Shown piece after piece: positions 1 to 7,792 of a stretch of 64,000 nt of DNA (the first letter of the stretch is position 1; every line of letters begins with the position of its first letter). Both the position numbers and the translations under genes were made by a program. The stretch is from Myceligenerans crystallogenes (lineage in GTDB: Bacteria; Actinomycetota; Actinomycetes; Actinomycetales; Cellulomonadaceae), in the NCBI RefSeq assembly GCF_039529775.1, contig NZ_BAAANL010000002.1:62001-126000 (forward strand), written 5' to 3'. A model generated the notes under the pieces. That model searched no databases and was not told the origin of the DNA. It saw nothing but the letters and a program-made list of their open reading frames with translations.

Positions 1-602
1 TGGACTCGGGGCCCGCCCGGTACCTGGGCTCGCGGAAGAACCTCGCGGGCCTGGGGCTGGGCGTCGCCGCGGTGGCCGCGCAGCTGACCGTCGGGCTGGG
101 GGAGTTCTGGCCCGCGGTGGTGGCCGGCGCGTACGCGGTCGGCGCGCTCGTCGCGCCGGGCGAGCCGCCGCTGGTGGTCACGCTGGGCGCGGGGGCGTCG
201 GCCGAGGAGCTGGAGCGGGGGATCGCCCGGATCCGGCGCGCCGCCGCCCGGCTGGAGCCGGAGCTGCGGCCGCGCGCCGACCTGCTGCTCGCCGCGCTGG
301 ACGAGATCGTCGCCCGCTGGGGCGAGCTCGCGGGCGCGCCGGACCAGATGCACACGGTCGAGTCGATCGTGGGGGACTACCTGCCGACCTCGCTGCGCCG
401 GTACCTGGACCTGCCCCGGCGCGTGCGGGCCGAGGTGCGGGGCGGGACGAGCCCGCAGCGGGAGCTGGCGGGGCAGCTCGACCTGCTCGCGGCGGAATCG
501 GGCCGGATCCGGGACGCGGTGTACTCCCGCGCCCTGGACGCGATGGACGACCACGGCCGCTTCCTCCGGGAGAAGTTCCGGCGCTCGGACCTGGATCTCT
601 AG
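1..602 (+). CDS. Hypothetical membrane-associated protein, C-terminal part
   Basis: The reading frame is already open at base 3, so the true start lies before the window and only the last ~200 residues are seen. They begin with a charged DSGPARYLGSRKN stretch, then about 40 hydrophobic residues (likely two short membrane spans ending near GALVAP), then a soluble alpha-helical tail rich in Arg, Leu and Glu ending in LDL. I do not recognise a catalytic motif. Similar proteins with a short membrane anchor and a helical cytoplasmic tail are common in actinobacteria without a known role. The stop overlaps the 3' end of the convergent PaaX-type gene by 4 bases. Confidence 0.7.
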   Translation, partial: DSGPARYLGSRKNLAGLGLGVAAVAAQLTVGLGEFWPAVVAGAYAVGALVAPGEPPLVVTLGAGASAEELERGIARIRRAAARLEPELRPRADLLLAALDEIVARWGELAGAPDQMHTVESIVGDYLPTSLRRYLDLPRRVRAEVRGGTSPQRELAGQLDLLAAESGRIRDAVYSRALDAMDDHGRFLREKFRRSDLDL

Positions 603-1408
603 GAGGCGGGGCCGGCCACGTCGAGCACCTCCCGGGCGAGCCGTTCCGCCCGGGGGTCGAGCTCCGCGTGGAGCCGGCGGAAGAGTTCCTGCGCGCCCGC
701 GGCGGGCCAGTCCGCGGGAAGGTACCGGGCGGGCAGGCGCGGGTCCTGCCTGATGAGCGTCAGCCACCCGGCGGTCAGCAGGAGCTGGCGCGCCAGCGCG
801 TCGTCCCGCGGGCCCGGCGCCGCCGACCAGCGCTCGGTGAACCGGCGGTAGCCGCCCGCCAGGGCGTCCAGGTCCCACGCGCCCGCGACCAGGTCCGCGA
901 CGTCGGTGGGATCCAGCGTCCGGGCGCGGAAGGCCCGGATCTGCCCGGCGGAATCGATGCCGTCCAGCAGGGCCGGGACGTCGACGTCGGCGGGGGAGAT
1001 CCACAGCCCGCCCTGCAGCAGCCCGAACCCGGCCCACAGCAGGCGGGAGCGCAGCAGGTGGCGCTGGGCGCGGTGGGACTCGGGGATCGTGAAGCCGAGG
1101 AGGGTCCAGGCGGCGTCCGGCTCGTCGTTGACGACGCCGTCGCGCCAGATGCGGCGCTCGCCGTCGTCCAGGATCTCCCGGCTGCGCGGCGTGAGTCCCA
1201 GGTACACCTGCTTGCCGCGGCGTTCCCGGTCCAGCAGGCCCTGGGCCGTCATGCGGGTCAGCGCCGACCGTGCGGCGTGCTCGGTCACGCCCACCCGGGC
1301 CAGCACGTCCAGCAGGCTGCCGGTGGCGACCCGCAGGTCGCGGCCGAGCAGGCGGTCGCCGAGGAAGGCGAGGACGAGGGTCTGGGGGCGTACCGGGGAG
1401 TCGGTCAT
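599..1408 (-). CDS. PaaX-family transcriptional regulator
   Basis: 269 residues, close to the usual PaaX length. Residues 1-75 form a winged-helix domain (VRPQTLVLAFLGD, then ARVGVTEHAARSALTRMTAQGLLDRERRG). The middle has the PaaX-type WTLLGFTIPESHRAQRHLLRSRLLWAGFG block, and the C-terminal third has the conserved WDLDALAGGYRRFTERW segment. PaaX proteins repress aromatic catabolism, classically with phenylacetyl-CoA as ligand, but no paa gene is nearby, so the effector here is unknown. The gene is divergent from the secreted esterase with 115 bases between them, so it may regulate itself or that esterase; this is inference only. Confidence 0.85.
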   Translation of the reverse strand: MTDSPVRPQTLVLAFLGDRLLGRDLRVATGSLLDVLARVGVTEHAARSALTRMTAQGLLDRERRGKQVYLGLTPRSREILDDGERRIWRDGVVNDEPDAAWTLLGFTIPESHRAQRHLLRSRLLWAGFGLLQGGLWISPADVDVPALLDGIDSAGQIRAFRARTLDPTDVADLVAGAWDLDALAGGYRRFTERWSAAPGPRDDALARQLLLTAGWLTLIRQDPRLPARYLPADWPAAGAQELFRRLHAELDPRAERLAREVLDVAGPAS

Positions 1409-1523
1409 GAGACCGTGAGCCTAGCTAATCGCATAGGTTCGTCGCATGTCGTTGACGACCGTCACGAGACTGCCGAATGATGGCGGCGCACGTGACCGCC
1501 CGACGACGTGAAGGGTTGCACCC

Positions 1524-2870
1524 ATGACCAGAACCAGCACCAGGAGACTGCTCGCGGCGGTCCTCGGTGGATTGCTGCTCGGAGCCACGGGGATCGGCGT
1601 CGCGCCCGCGGCGACCGCCGCGTCGCTGCAGGAGGTGACGAACTTCGGTGAGAACCCCGGGAACCTCCGGATGCACGTGTACGTCCCGGATGCCCGCCCG
1701 GCGAGCCCGCCCGTCCTCGTGGCGATGCACGGCTGCGGCGGGTCGGGGCCGGGGTTCCACTCCGGCTCGGAGTTCTCGCGGCTGGCGGACCGGTACGGCT
1801 ACATCGTGATCTACCCGACCGCGACGAAGCAGACGGCGATGAGCAACTGCTTCGACGTCTGGTCGGACGCCGCCAAGCGCCGCGGCGGCGGGAGCGACCC
1901 CGCCTCGATCGCGTCGATGGTGAACCACGCGCTCCAGCAGTACGGCGGCGACCGGAACCGCGTCTACGTCACCGGCAGCTCGTCCGGCGGGATGATGACG
2001 AACACGATGCTCGCCCTCTACCCGGACCTGTTCCGGGCGGGCGCGGTGTTCATGGGCGTGCCCTTCACCTGCTTCCTGAACGAGGCCGACTACGCGCCCG
2101 GCACGAGCCAGTGCGTCAACGGGCGCAAGGACCAGACCCCGCAGCAGTGGGGCGACGCCGTCCGCGCGGCGTACTCGTACGCGGGCACGCGGCCCCGGGT
2201 GCAGCTCTGGCACGGCGACCAGGACTCGCTCATCCCGTTCCAGCTCCTGAACGAGGAGATGGAGCAGTGGACGAACGTGTTCGGGCTGAGCCAGACGCCG
2301 GCGTCGTCCGACCAGCCGCGGTCCGGCTGGCACCGGGCGCGGTTCGCGGACGCGAGCGGCCGCGTGCAGGTGGAGTCGATCCGCGTCGCCGGGGCCGGCC
2401 ACGTGCTGCCCCAGAGCGGCCAGGCCCAGCTGGCGATCGAGTTCTTCGGCCTCGACCAGCCCGGGGCCACGCCGTCGGCCACGCCCACCCCGACCGCGAC
2501 GCCGACGACGAGCCCGAGTCCCACGCCCACCGCCACGCCGACGACCGGCCCGTCGCCCACCGGCTCCGCGGGCGCCTGCTCGGCCACGATCCGCGTCGTC
2601 AACAGCTGGGGCTCGGGCTACCAGGCCGATGTCGACGTGACCGCTGGCCCGCGCGCGATCTCGGGCTGGACGCTCACCTGGACCCTGGCGGGCGGCCAGA
2701 CGATCGCCCAGGCGTGGAACGCCAGCGTGACGACCTCGGGCTCGGCGGTGACCGCCACGAACGTGTCCTGGAACGGCGCGATCGCAGCGGGCGCGACCAG
2801 CCGCTCGGCCTTCGGCTTCGTCGGCTCCGGGACGCCGTCGGCCCCGTCGGTCACCTGCACCGCGAGGTGA
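1524..2870 (+). CDS. Secreted CE1/PHB-depolymerase-type esterase with CBM2
   Basis: 448 residues. A signal peptide covers about residues 1-33 (RR near the start, hydrophobic core, ATAAS cut region). An alpha/beta-hydrolase domain of the polyhydroxybutyrate depolymerase/feruloyl esterase type spans about 34-310: nucleophile Ser153 in GSSSG, Asp234 in HGDQDSLIPF and His293 in AGHVLPQ form a plausible triad. A Thr/Pro/Ser linker (about 312-348) joins a C-terminal CBM2 cellulose-binding domain (352-446) with the conserved terminal Cys pair, WxLxW and WNGAIAAG. It probably removes acetyl or feruloyl groups from plant xylan at the cell exterior. Start: ATG preceded by GAAGGG. Confidence 0.9.
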   Translation: MTRTSTRRLLAAVLGGLLLGATGIGVAPAATAASLQEVTNFGENPGNLRMHVYVPDARPASPPVLVAMHGCGGSGPGFHSGSEFSRLADRYGYIVIYPTATKQTAMSNCFDVWSDAAKRRGGGSDPASIASMVNHALQQYGGDRNRVYVTGSSSGGMMTNTMLALYPDLFRAGAVFMGVPFTCFLNEADYAPGTSQCVNGRKDQTPQQWGDAVRAAYSYAGTRPRVQLWHGDQDSLIPFQLLNEEMEQWTNVFGLSQTPASSDQPRSGWHRARFADASGRVQVESIRVAGAGHVLPQSGQAQLAIEFFGLDQPGATPSATPTPTATPTTSPSPTPTATPTTGPSPTGSAGACSATIRVVNSWGSGYQADVDVTAGPRAISGWTLTWTLAGGQTIAQAWNASVTTSGSAVTATNVSWNGAIAAGATSRSAFGFVGSGTPSAPSVTCTAR

Positions 2871-2903
2871 CCCAGGAACTGCCCTCCCGGGCAGGTGGCA
2901 CGA

Positions 2904-2943
2904 GAGCCCGCCGTCGCGCGCAGGTCGCGCGGACGGCGGGCTC
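2904..2943. terminator. Bidirectional terminator hairpin
   Basis: A perfect 12-bp inverted repeat, GAGCCCGCCGTC at 2904-2915 and GACGGCGGGCTC at 2932-2943, encloses a 16-nt loop that can pair internally. It lies between the convergent esterase and acetyltransferase genes and has no T-tract, as is usual for high-G+C actinobacterial terminators. Confidence 0.75.
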
Positions 2944-2948
2944 GCGTG

Positions 2949-3521
2949 TCAGTTCTGCCCGCCGGTGAGATCCAGGGTGTAGGCCAGGAGCTGCGTGTCG
3001 AGCTTTTCGGCCGGGCTCCAGTCGCGGTCCGGGACGCGGGTGAAGCCGAGGCGCCGGTAGAGGCGGTGGGCGGCGTGCATCCGGGTCTGGCTGCACAGGA
3101 CGACGTTCCGGAATCCCGCGGCGCGGGCGCGGTCGAGGCAGGCGCGGGTCAGGGCCTCGCCGACGCCGCGTCCGCGGGCCTCGGGCGCGACCGCCAGGGT
3201 GCGGATCTCGGCCTCGCCGTCCCGGGCCATGTCCGCCATCGGGCCGGGCCCGGGAACGAACGTGATGCCACCGAGGAGCCGCGGCCCGGGGGCGCGCTCG
3301 CCGGCCTCGTCGTCGTCCCCGGGGAGGGGATCGCCGACGGCGACGAGCACCTCCGCGGTCGCGGCGCGCCGCGCGACGTCGCGCAGCTTCGGCAGGTACG
3401 GGTCCTGCTCGCCGAAGTCGAGCAGGCCACCCTGCAGGTAGGCCTGGGCGGTCAGTGCGCCGAGCGCGTCGTACTCGGATGCCGAGACCGGCCGGATGTC
3501 GAGGTCCACGGGTTCTGCCAT
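2949..3521 (-). CDS. GNAT-family N-acetyltransferase
   Basis: 190 residues from the ATG at 3521. A single Gcn5-related acetyltransferase domain includes the acetyl-CoA-binding signature VAPEARGRGVGEALTRACLDRARAAG and the later HRLYRRLGFTRVP segment. The acceptor cannot be deduced. In-frame GTG codons upstream, as far as 3593, would add up to 24 residues of low-complexity Arg/Pro sequence; family similarity starts only after the chosen ATG, but no strong Shine-Dalgarno separates the options. It converges on the esterase gene across a terminator. Confidence 0.8.
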   Translation of the reverse strand: MAEPVDLDIRPVSASEYDALGALTAQAYLQGGLLDFGEQDPYLPKLRDVARRAATAEVLVAVGDPLPGDDDEAGERAPGPRLLGGITFVPGPGPMADMARDGEAEIRTLAVAPEARGRGVGEALTRACLDRARAAGFRNVVLCSQTRMHAAHRLYRRLGFTRVPDRDWSPAEKLDTQLLAYTLDLTGGQN

Positions 3522-3600
3522 TCGATCGGGGCAACGGTCCCGCAAGTCTGCCACCGGCCGGGCCCGCGGCGGCACCGCTGATCGAGATGGCACTCCTCAC

Positions 3601-3640
3601 TTGACCGGTACAGAAACGTCCCGGTACTGTACCGGTACAG
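3601..3640 (+). promoter_or_regulatory. Promoter with overlapping palindromic operator
   Basis: TTGACC (3601-3606) and TACTGT (3625-3630) are separated by 18 bases and make a plausible vegetative promoter. A perfect palindrome CTGTACCGGTACAG (3627-3640) covers the -10 box, and its half ACCGGTACAG recurs at 3604-3613 over the -35. This layout is typical of a TetR-type repressor operator. The only gene directly downstream is the 74-residue protein at 3683. Confidence 0.55.
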
Positions 3641-3682
3641 AGGCGTTCGGGGACGAGCGCTCGCCCACTCGGGAGGGAAGCG

Positions 3683-3907
3683 ATGAACCACGAACCGAGC
3701 ATGTCGCACCACGCGATCCAGGCCGTCGAGAGGCACGTGAACAGCGCGCGGCCCGACGCACCGGTCGTGCCGCACCAGGAGAAGGGGCGCCGGGCGGCGG
3801 TGGTCCGCGAGCAGGCGGCCGCCGCACTGCGCAAGGTCGCCGAGAAGATCGAACCGCGTGAGCCGGCGCGGCCGCAGTGTGCGCCGCGGCCCCGGGACGC
3901 CTGGTGA
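3683..3907 (+). CDS. Small hypothetical protein (74 aa)
   Basis: A 74-residue, basic, helix-prone protein starting MNHEPSMSHHAIQAVERHV and ending RPRDAW. It is preceded by a good Shine-Dalgarno (GGGAGGGAAG) and by a promoter with an overlapping palindromic operator, which makes it a credible gene despite its size. No domain, signal peptide or membrane segment is recognised. An amphipathic helix rich in Ala, Arg and Glu occupies roughly residues 35-58. Function unknown. Confidence 0.6.
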   Translation: MNHEPSMSHHAIQAVERHVNSARPDAPVVPHQEKGRRAAVVREQAAAALRKVAEKIEPREPARPQCAPRPRDAW

Positions 3908-3967
3908 ACCGGGGCGCGCCGCCGCCGTCCCGGGGCTGATTCCCTGCCGGGACGTACTGTGTCCCTG

Positions 3968-5050
3968 ATGGCCAAGGTGACCCTGCAGTCGATCGCGGAC
4001 AAGGTCGGCGTGAGCCGCATGACCGTGTCCAACGCGTTCTCACGTCCGGACCAGTTGTCGGCGGACCTGCGCGAGCGGATCCTCGCGGCGGCGGCGGACC
4101 TCGGTTACTCCGGCCCCGACCCGGCCGCACGTGCCCTGGCCCGGGGCCGGACCGGCTCGGTCGGCATGCTCATCAACGGGCGGGTCAGCGAGTCCTTCAC
4201 CGAGACCAGCTCGGTCCAGCTGCTGGCATCGGTCGCGGACGACCTCGCCGCACGCGGCCTCGCCCTCACCCTGCTGACCCCGCCGCCGGGCGGCGGCTTC
4301 GTCCCCGCGCGCGACGTCGCCGTCGACGCCGTTCTCGTGTACTCGTGCGACCCGCGGTCGGGCGGGCTGGAATGGCTGGCCAGGCGCAAGATCCCGATGG
4401 TCACCATCGACGAGACCGCCTACCCGGGAGCGGCATCGGTCAACATCGACGACCGCGGCGGCGCGCGCGCCGTCGCGCAGCACCTGGTCGACCTGGGCCA
4501 CCGGCGGATCGGCATCATCGGCGTGCAGGACGGCGGGCGGCCCGGGCCGTCCGGCGACCTGACGACGATGCTGCCGAACTACCCGATGGCCGAGCGGATG
4601 GCCGGCTGGCGTGAGGCGATCGACGCCGCGGCCGACGACGACGGCCCGGGCGTCCTGACCGAGGTCCGCGTTGCACCGCTCGCCGCGAAGCGCGCCGCCC
4701 CGGCCGGCGGGCCGCGCTCGCCGTCACTCGTCCACGAGATCGCGCTCGACCTGCTGGATCACGACGTCACGGCGATCATCTGCTTCGCCGACGTGTTCGT
4801 ACCCGGCGTGTACCGGGCGGCGGCGGCCCGCGGCCTGTCCGTCCCCGGGGACCTCTCGGTGGTGGGGTTCGACGACGACCCCCTGGCCGAGACCCTCGAC
4901 CCCCCGCTGACCACGGTCCGCCAGGACGTGCCGGCCAAGGGCCGCGCGGCGGTCGCGGCGCTCGCCGAGGTCATGGCGGGCAGGATGCCCGCGCCGGTCC
5001 TGCACCCGACGGAACTGGTCGTCCGCGGGTCGACGGCGCCACCCTCCTGA
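3968..5050 (+). CDS. LacI-family transcriptional regulator
   Basis: 360 residues. The N-terminal helix-turn-helix is typical (MAKVTLQSIADKVGVSRMTVSNAFSRPDQLS, residues 1-30, hinge to about 55), followed by a periplasmic-binding-protein-like effector domain with the family blocks GARAVAQHLVDLGHRRIGII and DLSVVGFDDDPLAETLDPPLTTVRQD. Such proteins sense sugars or purines and repress catabolic genes. ATG 3968 is chosen because the HTH begins there; an in-frame GTG sits 9 bases upstream. TACTGT at 3955-3960 could serve a leaderless transcript. No sugar operon adjoins it, so the target is unclear; a LacI-like site occurs at 12955. Confidence 0.88.
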   Translation: MAKVTLQSIADKVGVSRMTVSNAFSRPDQLSADLRERILAAAADLGYSGPDPAARALARGRTGSVGMLINGRVSESFTETSSVQLLASVADDLAARGLALTLLTPPPGGGFVPARDVAVDAVLVYSCDPRSGGLEWLARRKIPMVTIDETAYPGAASVNIDDRGGARAVAQHLVDLGHRRIGIIGVQDGGRPGPSGDLTTMLPNYPMAERMAGWREAIDAAADDDGPGVLTEVRVAPLAAKRAAPAGGPRSPSLVHEIALDLLDHDVTAIICFADVFVPGVYRAAAARGLSVPGDLSVVGFDDDPLAETLDPPLTTVRQDVPAKGRAAVAALAEVMAGRMPAPVLHPTELVVRGSTAPPS

Positions 5051-5070
5051 CGGGCCCGGGAGCCGGGCGG

Positions 5071-5565
5071 TCAGGCCAGTCGCTGGTACATCACGTGCAG
5101 GCCGACCAGGCCGTGGGCGGGTGAGCGGAAGGCCTCCGGGACCGTGCCGATGATCGTGAAGCCCAGGGACTGCCAGAGGCGGACCGCGACGGTGTTGGAC
5201 TCGACGACGGCGTTGAACTGGATCCCGCGGAAGCCCTGCTCGCGGTGCCAGGCGATGACGTGCTCGCCCAGCGCGCGCCCGGCACCGCGGCCGCGCGCGG
5301 CGCCGGAGATCATGAACGACGCCGTGCCGACGTGGTCGCCGTGCCCGGGCCGGTTGGGGCCCATCTTGGCGGTGCCGAGGATCGTGCCGTCGTCCTCCAG
5401 GACGACGGTCCGGCCCGGCGGGGACTCGATCCAGTAGGCGCGGGCGGTGGCCTCGTCGATGTCGACCGGGTAGGCGTAGGTCTCGCCCTCACGGCAGACG
5501 TCCTCGACGATCGGCCAGACGGCGGGCCAATCGGCGTCGGTGAACGGGCGGATGGCGCGGGGCAT
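5071..5565 (-). CDS. GNAT-family N-acetyltransferase
   Basis: 164 residues covering one complete GNAT domain: N-terminal IRPFTDADWPAVWPIVEDV, acetyl-CoA loop SGAARGRGAGRALGEHVIAWHREQGFRGIQFN, and the C-terminal NTVAVRLWQSLGFTIIGTVPEAF block. That last block resembles acyltransferases acting on small amines, but the substrate cannot be read from sequence. The gene converges on the LacI regulator with a 20-base gap and lies 30 bases downstream of the zinc-ribbon protein gene, so those two may be co-transcribed. Confidence 0.85.
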   Translation of the reverse strand: MPRAIRPFTDADWPAVWPIVEDVCREGETYAYPVDIDEATARAYWIESPPGRTVVLEDDGTILGTAKMGPNRPGHGDHVGTASFMISGAARGRGAGRALGEHVIAWHREQGFRGIQFNAVVESNTVAVRLWQSLGFTIIGTVPEAFRSPAHGLVGLHVMYQRLA

Positions 5566-5595
5566 GGACCGAGGGTAACCGCGGGCTCCCAGGCT

Positions 5596-6048
5596 TTATC
5601 CGCAGGTGTCGCAGATCCCCGAGCCGGGCAGCGCCATGAAGCAGGTCGGGCAGATGATCTCGGGCTTCTCCTCCACGGCCGCGCGGCGCGTGGTGGCCGG
5701 GCGGGGCGCGGCGGCCTTCGCGGCGCGGCGCGTCGTCGTCCCGGAACCCGCCCCCGCGGCGGCCGGCTTCGCCGCGCCGCTGACCTCGAAGCCGCGCCTG
5801 CCGAGCAGGGTGCCGACGGCGACCTTGCCGTCGGCGAGCTCCTCGGGGAGCGCGGCACGGCCGGTGGCGTGGCGGTGGGCGACGGCGAGGATCGCCTTGG
5901 CGTCGTACGTCCTGCCGTCGTGGCTCAGGGTGATGCCGGGGGTGGGGGTGAAGCCGTACGCACCGAGGAACACGGCGGCGCCCCGGTCGTCGTGCTCGGT
6001 GATCGCGGCGAGGACATGCGTGCGGGTAACGGCGGCGAAGGTAGCCAT
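5596..6048 (-). CDS. Stand-alone ScoMcrA-like head domain plus zinc ribbon
   Basis: 150 residues. Positions 1-60 (VTRTHVLAAITEHDDRG, then FLGAYGF, ITLSHDGRTYDAKAILAVAH) match the pattern of the N-terminal head domain of ScoMcrA-type modification-dependent endonucleases, where it binds DNA. No SRA or HNH nuclease domain follows. Instead an Ala-rich basic linker (about 85-130) leads to a C-terminal zinc ribbon with CxxC pairs (CPTC and CDTC). ATG 6048 is chosen because the family similarity starts there. A role in sensing modified DNA is inference from the family. No restriction gene is adjacent. Confidence 0.65.
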   Translation of the reverse strand: MATFAAVTRTHVLAAITEHDDRGAAVFLGAYGFTPTPGITLSHDGRTYDAKAILAVAHRHATGRAALPEELADGKVAVGTLLGRRGFEVSGAAKPAAAGAGSGTTTRRAAKAAAPRPATTRRAAVEEKPEIICPTCFMALPGSGICDTCG

Positions 6049-6103
6049 GCTTCGAGCGTAGGCCACCGGGCGGGGTGCCCAGGACGTGATAAGGGGCTTG
6101 ACA

Positions 6104-6159
6104 GGCGGCCGTGATCTGCCGTGTTCCCGGGCTCGCCGGCGCGACGGATCACGGCCGCC
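6104..6159 (-). terminator. Intergenic inverted repeat, likely terminator
   Basis: GGCGGCCGTGATC (6104-6116) pairs perfectly with GATCACGGCCGCC (6147-6159) across a 30-base loop. It lies just after the YchJ-like gene on the minus strand, so it probably ends that transcript. Related GGCGGATCACG-containing palindromes occur at 9872-9925 and 16604-16638. Confidence 0.5.
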
Positions 6160-6169
6160 CGGCGGGAGG

Positions 6170-6562
6170 TCACTTGCCGCTGACGTAGTACCAGCGGCCC
6201 GCCTCCCGGGTGAAGTCACTGATCTCGTGGAGCAGGCCGCGCTCGTCGCCCGACCGGTAGCGGGCCTCGAACTCGACCACGCCGGTGTCGTCGAACGGCC
6301 CGCCCTTCTCGGTGCGGAGGATGTCGAGCCGGCGCCACACGATGGCGTCGTCGTCCAGGTCCAGCTCGCCGGGACGGGTGGCAGGGTGCCAGGTCTCCCA
6401 CAGGTAGGCCGCGTCGCCGACGGCGAAGGCCGAGTACCGCGAGCGCATCAGGGCCTCCGCGGTCGGGGCGTGCACGCCGTCGGGCAGTCCGCGGTGGTAA
6501 CGGGCGCAGCACGCACCGTAGGTGTCGCCCGAGAGGCACGGGCAGCGGTCGTCGTCGTTCAC
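6170..6562 (-). CDS. YchJ/UPF0225-family SEC-C motif protein
   Basis: 130 residues. The N-terminal SEC-C-like metal-binding motif CPCLSGDTYGACC (residues 7-19) is followed by YHRG, LMRSRYSAFAVGDAAYLWETWHP and a C-terminal NTF2-like half ending in GRWYYVSGK, the standard UPF0225 layout. The function of the family is not established; the Cys-rich segment probably binds zinc. It is transcribed leftwards and followed by an inverted repeat at 6104-6159. Confidence 0.85.
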   Translation of the reverse strand: MNDDDRCPCLSGDTYGACCARYHRGLPDGVHAPTAEALMRSRYSAFAVGDAAYLWETWHPATRPGELDLDDDAIVWRRLDILRTEKGGPFDDTGVVEFEARYRSGDERGLLHEISDFTREAGRWYYVSGK

Positions 6563-6635
6563 AGTGGGCAGGAGACCACACCGGCGGGCCGGTCCGCATC
6601 GCTGTAAACGGTTGACACGACCGTTGCCGCGGGCG

Positions 6636-7700
6636 TCAGGACTTATCCGTGAGGATCCGCGCGATCCGCAGGTGCGTCAGGAAGCTGCGCGACATCTCGC
6701 GGGTGGAATGGAAGTTCAGCACGACGTGGGCGCGGGCGTCCGGGTAGTAGAACATGTGGGTCGCCCAGACGCCGAGGTGGCCCACGGGCCGCGGCAGGCG
6801 GCTGAACGGCGCGAACTCGCCGAAGCGGAGCGTCATGCTCCCCGCGCCGTACCAGATGCCCTGCCGGACGCGGTGGCGGGGCCGCGTCAGGTGGGCCAGG
6901 CTCTCGGCGCCGATCAGCCGGCCGCCGTGCAGTGCCTCCTGGAAGCGCACCAGGTCGGCGGGGGCCTGCACGATGTTGCCGCCCGCGAAGTCGAGGCTGA
7001 GGCAGAGGGCGTGGCGCAGGTCGTGCCGGCCGATCCAGGCGGGGGCGACGTCCAGGTCCGCGACGTCGGCGGGGGTGCGGGCGTCGGAGTAGGGGGTCGA
7101 GCTGGTGGTCATGCCGGCGGGCTCGAGGACGTGCTCGCGCAGGGCCTGCCCGAACGTGGTGCCGGTGGCCTCCTCGACGATGCGGCCGAGCAGCACGTAG
7201 TTGGTGTCGGCGTAGTGAAACCTCGCCCCGGGGCGCCCCACGGCGGGCAGGCGGCGCACCTCGCCGAGGATGTCCGACGGCGGCCAGTACCGGTCCGGGT
7301 CCAGCGGCGCGGTCCTGATCGAGCACCCGGTGCCGTGGCCGCGGGGCGGCTCGAAGTAGTCGGGCAGGCCGCTGGTGCTGGTCAGCAGGTGGTCGGCCGT
7401 GACGTCGCGGGCGGCGTCGGCCCCGGGCGCGGCCGGCAGGCCGGCGACGTCGGAGGCCGGCAGCAGCGTGCCGATCGGGGCGTCCAGGGCGAGCCGGCCC
7501 CGCTCGGCGAGGATCGCCACGAGGGTGGCGGTCATCAGCTTGCCGACGCTGGCGGAGTGGTAGCGCTGGTCCTGGTCGCCGTAGGTGAACTCCCACCCGG
7601 GCGCCCTGACCAGCACCTGGGGTGCGGGCAGGCCGCCGCGGCGGGCGGTGAGGCGGTCGAGGGCGGTGCGGAGGGTGGTCTCGGGGGTGCGGCGCGTCAT
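6636..7700 (-). CDS. Beta-lactamase-fold serine hydrolase
   Basis: 354 residues from ATG 7700, with a GAGG Shine-Dalgarno 6 bases upstream. It has the class C beta-lactamase/DD-peptidase fold: SVGK (Ser51-Lys54) is the SxxK nucleophile motif, and YADTNYVLLG near 163 stands in place of YSN. There is no signal peptide, so it is probably a cytoplasmic esterase or peptidase rather than a resistance lactamase. It is divergent from the PadR regulator, and the operator-like palindrome between them suggests PadR controls it. Confidence 0.85.
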   Translation of the reverse strand: MTRRTPETTLRTALDRLTARRGGLPAPQVLVRAPGWEFTYGDQDQRYHSASVGKLMTATLVAILAERGRLALDAPIGTLLPASDVAGLPAAPGADAARDVTADHLLTSTSGLPDYFEPPRGHGTGCSIRTAPLDPDRYWPPSDILGEVRRLPAVGRPGARFHYADTNYVLLGRIVEEATGTTFGQALREHVLEPAGMTTSSTPYSDARTPADVADLDVAPAWIGRHDLRHALCLSLDFAGGNIVQAPADLVRFQEALHGGRLIGAESLAHLTRPRHRVRQGIWYGAGSMTLRFGEFAPFSRLPRPVGHLGVWATHMFYYPDARAHVVLNFHSTREMSRSFLTHLRIARILTDKS

Positions 7701-7736
7701 GAGGGGCCTCGGGGTTTCTCGGCGTCGTCGTACATA

Positions 7737-7771
7737 TCTCAGAGACATGTCTACGAGACCTGTCTCTGAGA
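7737..7771. promoter_or_regulatory. PadR-type operator in divergent promoter
   Basis: A perfect 11-bp inverted repeat, TCTCAGAGACA (7737-7747) and TGTCTCTGAGA (7761-7771), flanks a 13-base centre; AGACATGTCT (7743-7752) is itself palindromic. The site lies between the serine hydrolase (minus) and padR-like (plus) genes. A -10-like TAAACT at 7781-7786 is 6 bases before the ATG at 7793, suggesting a leaderless regulator transcript that bound repressor would block. Confidence 0.6.
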
Positions 7772-7792
7772 GTCAAGGATTAAACTCGCCGG

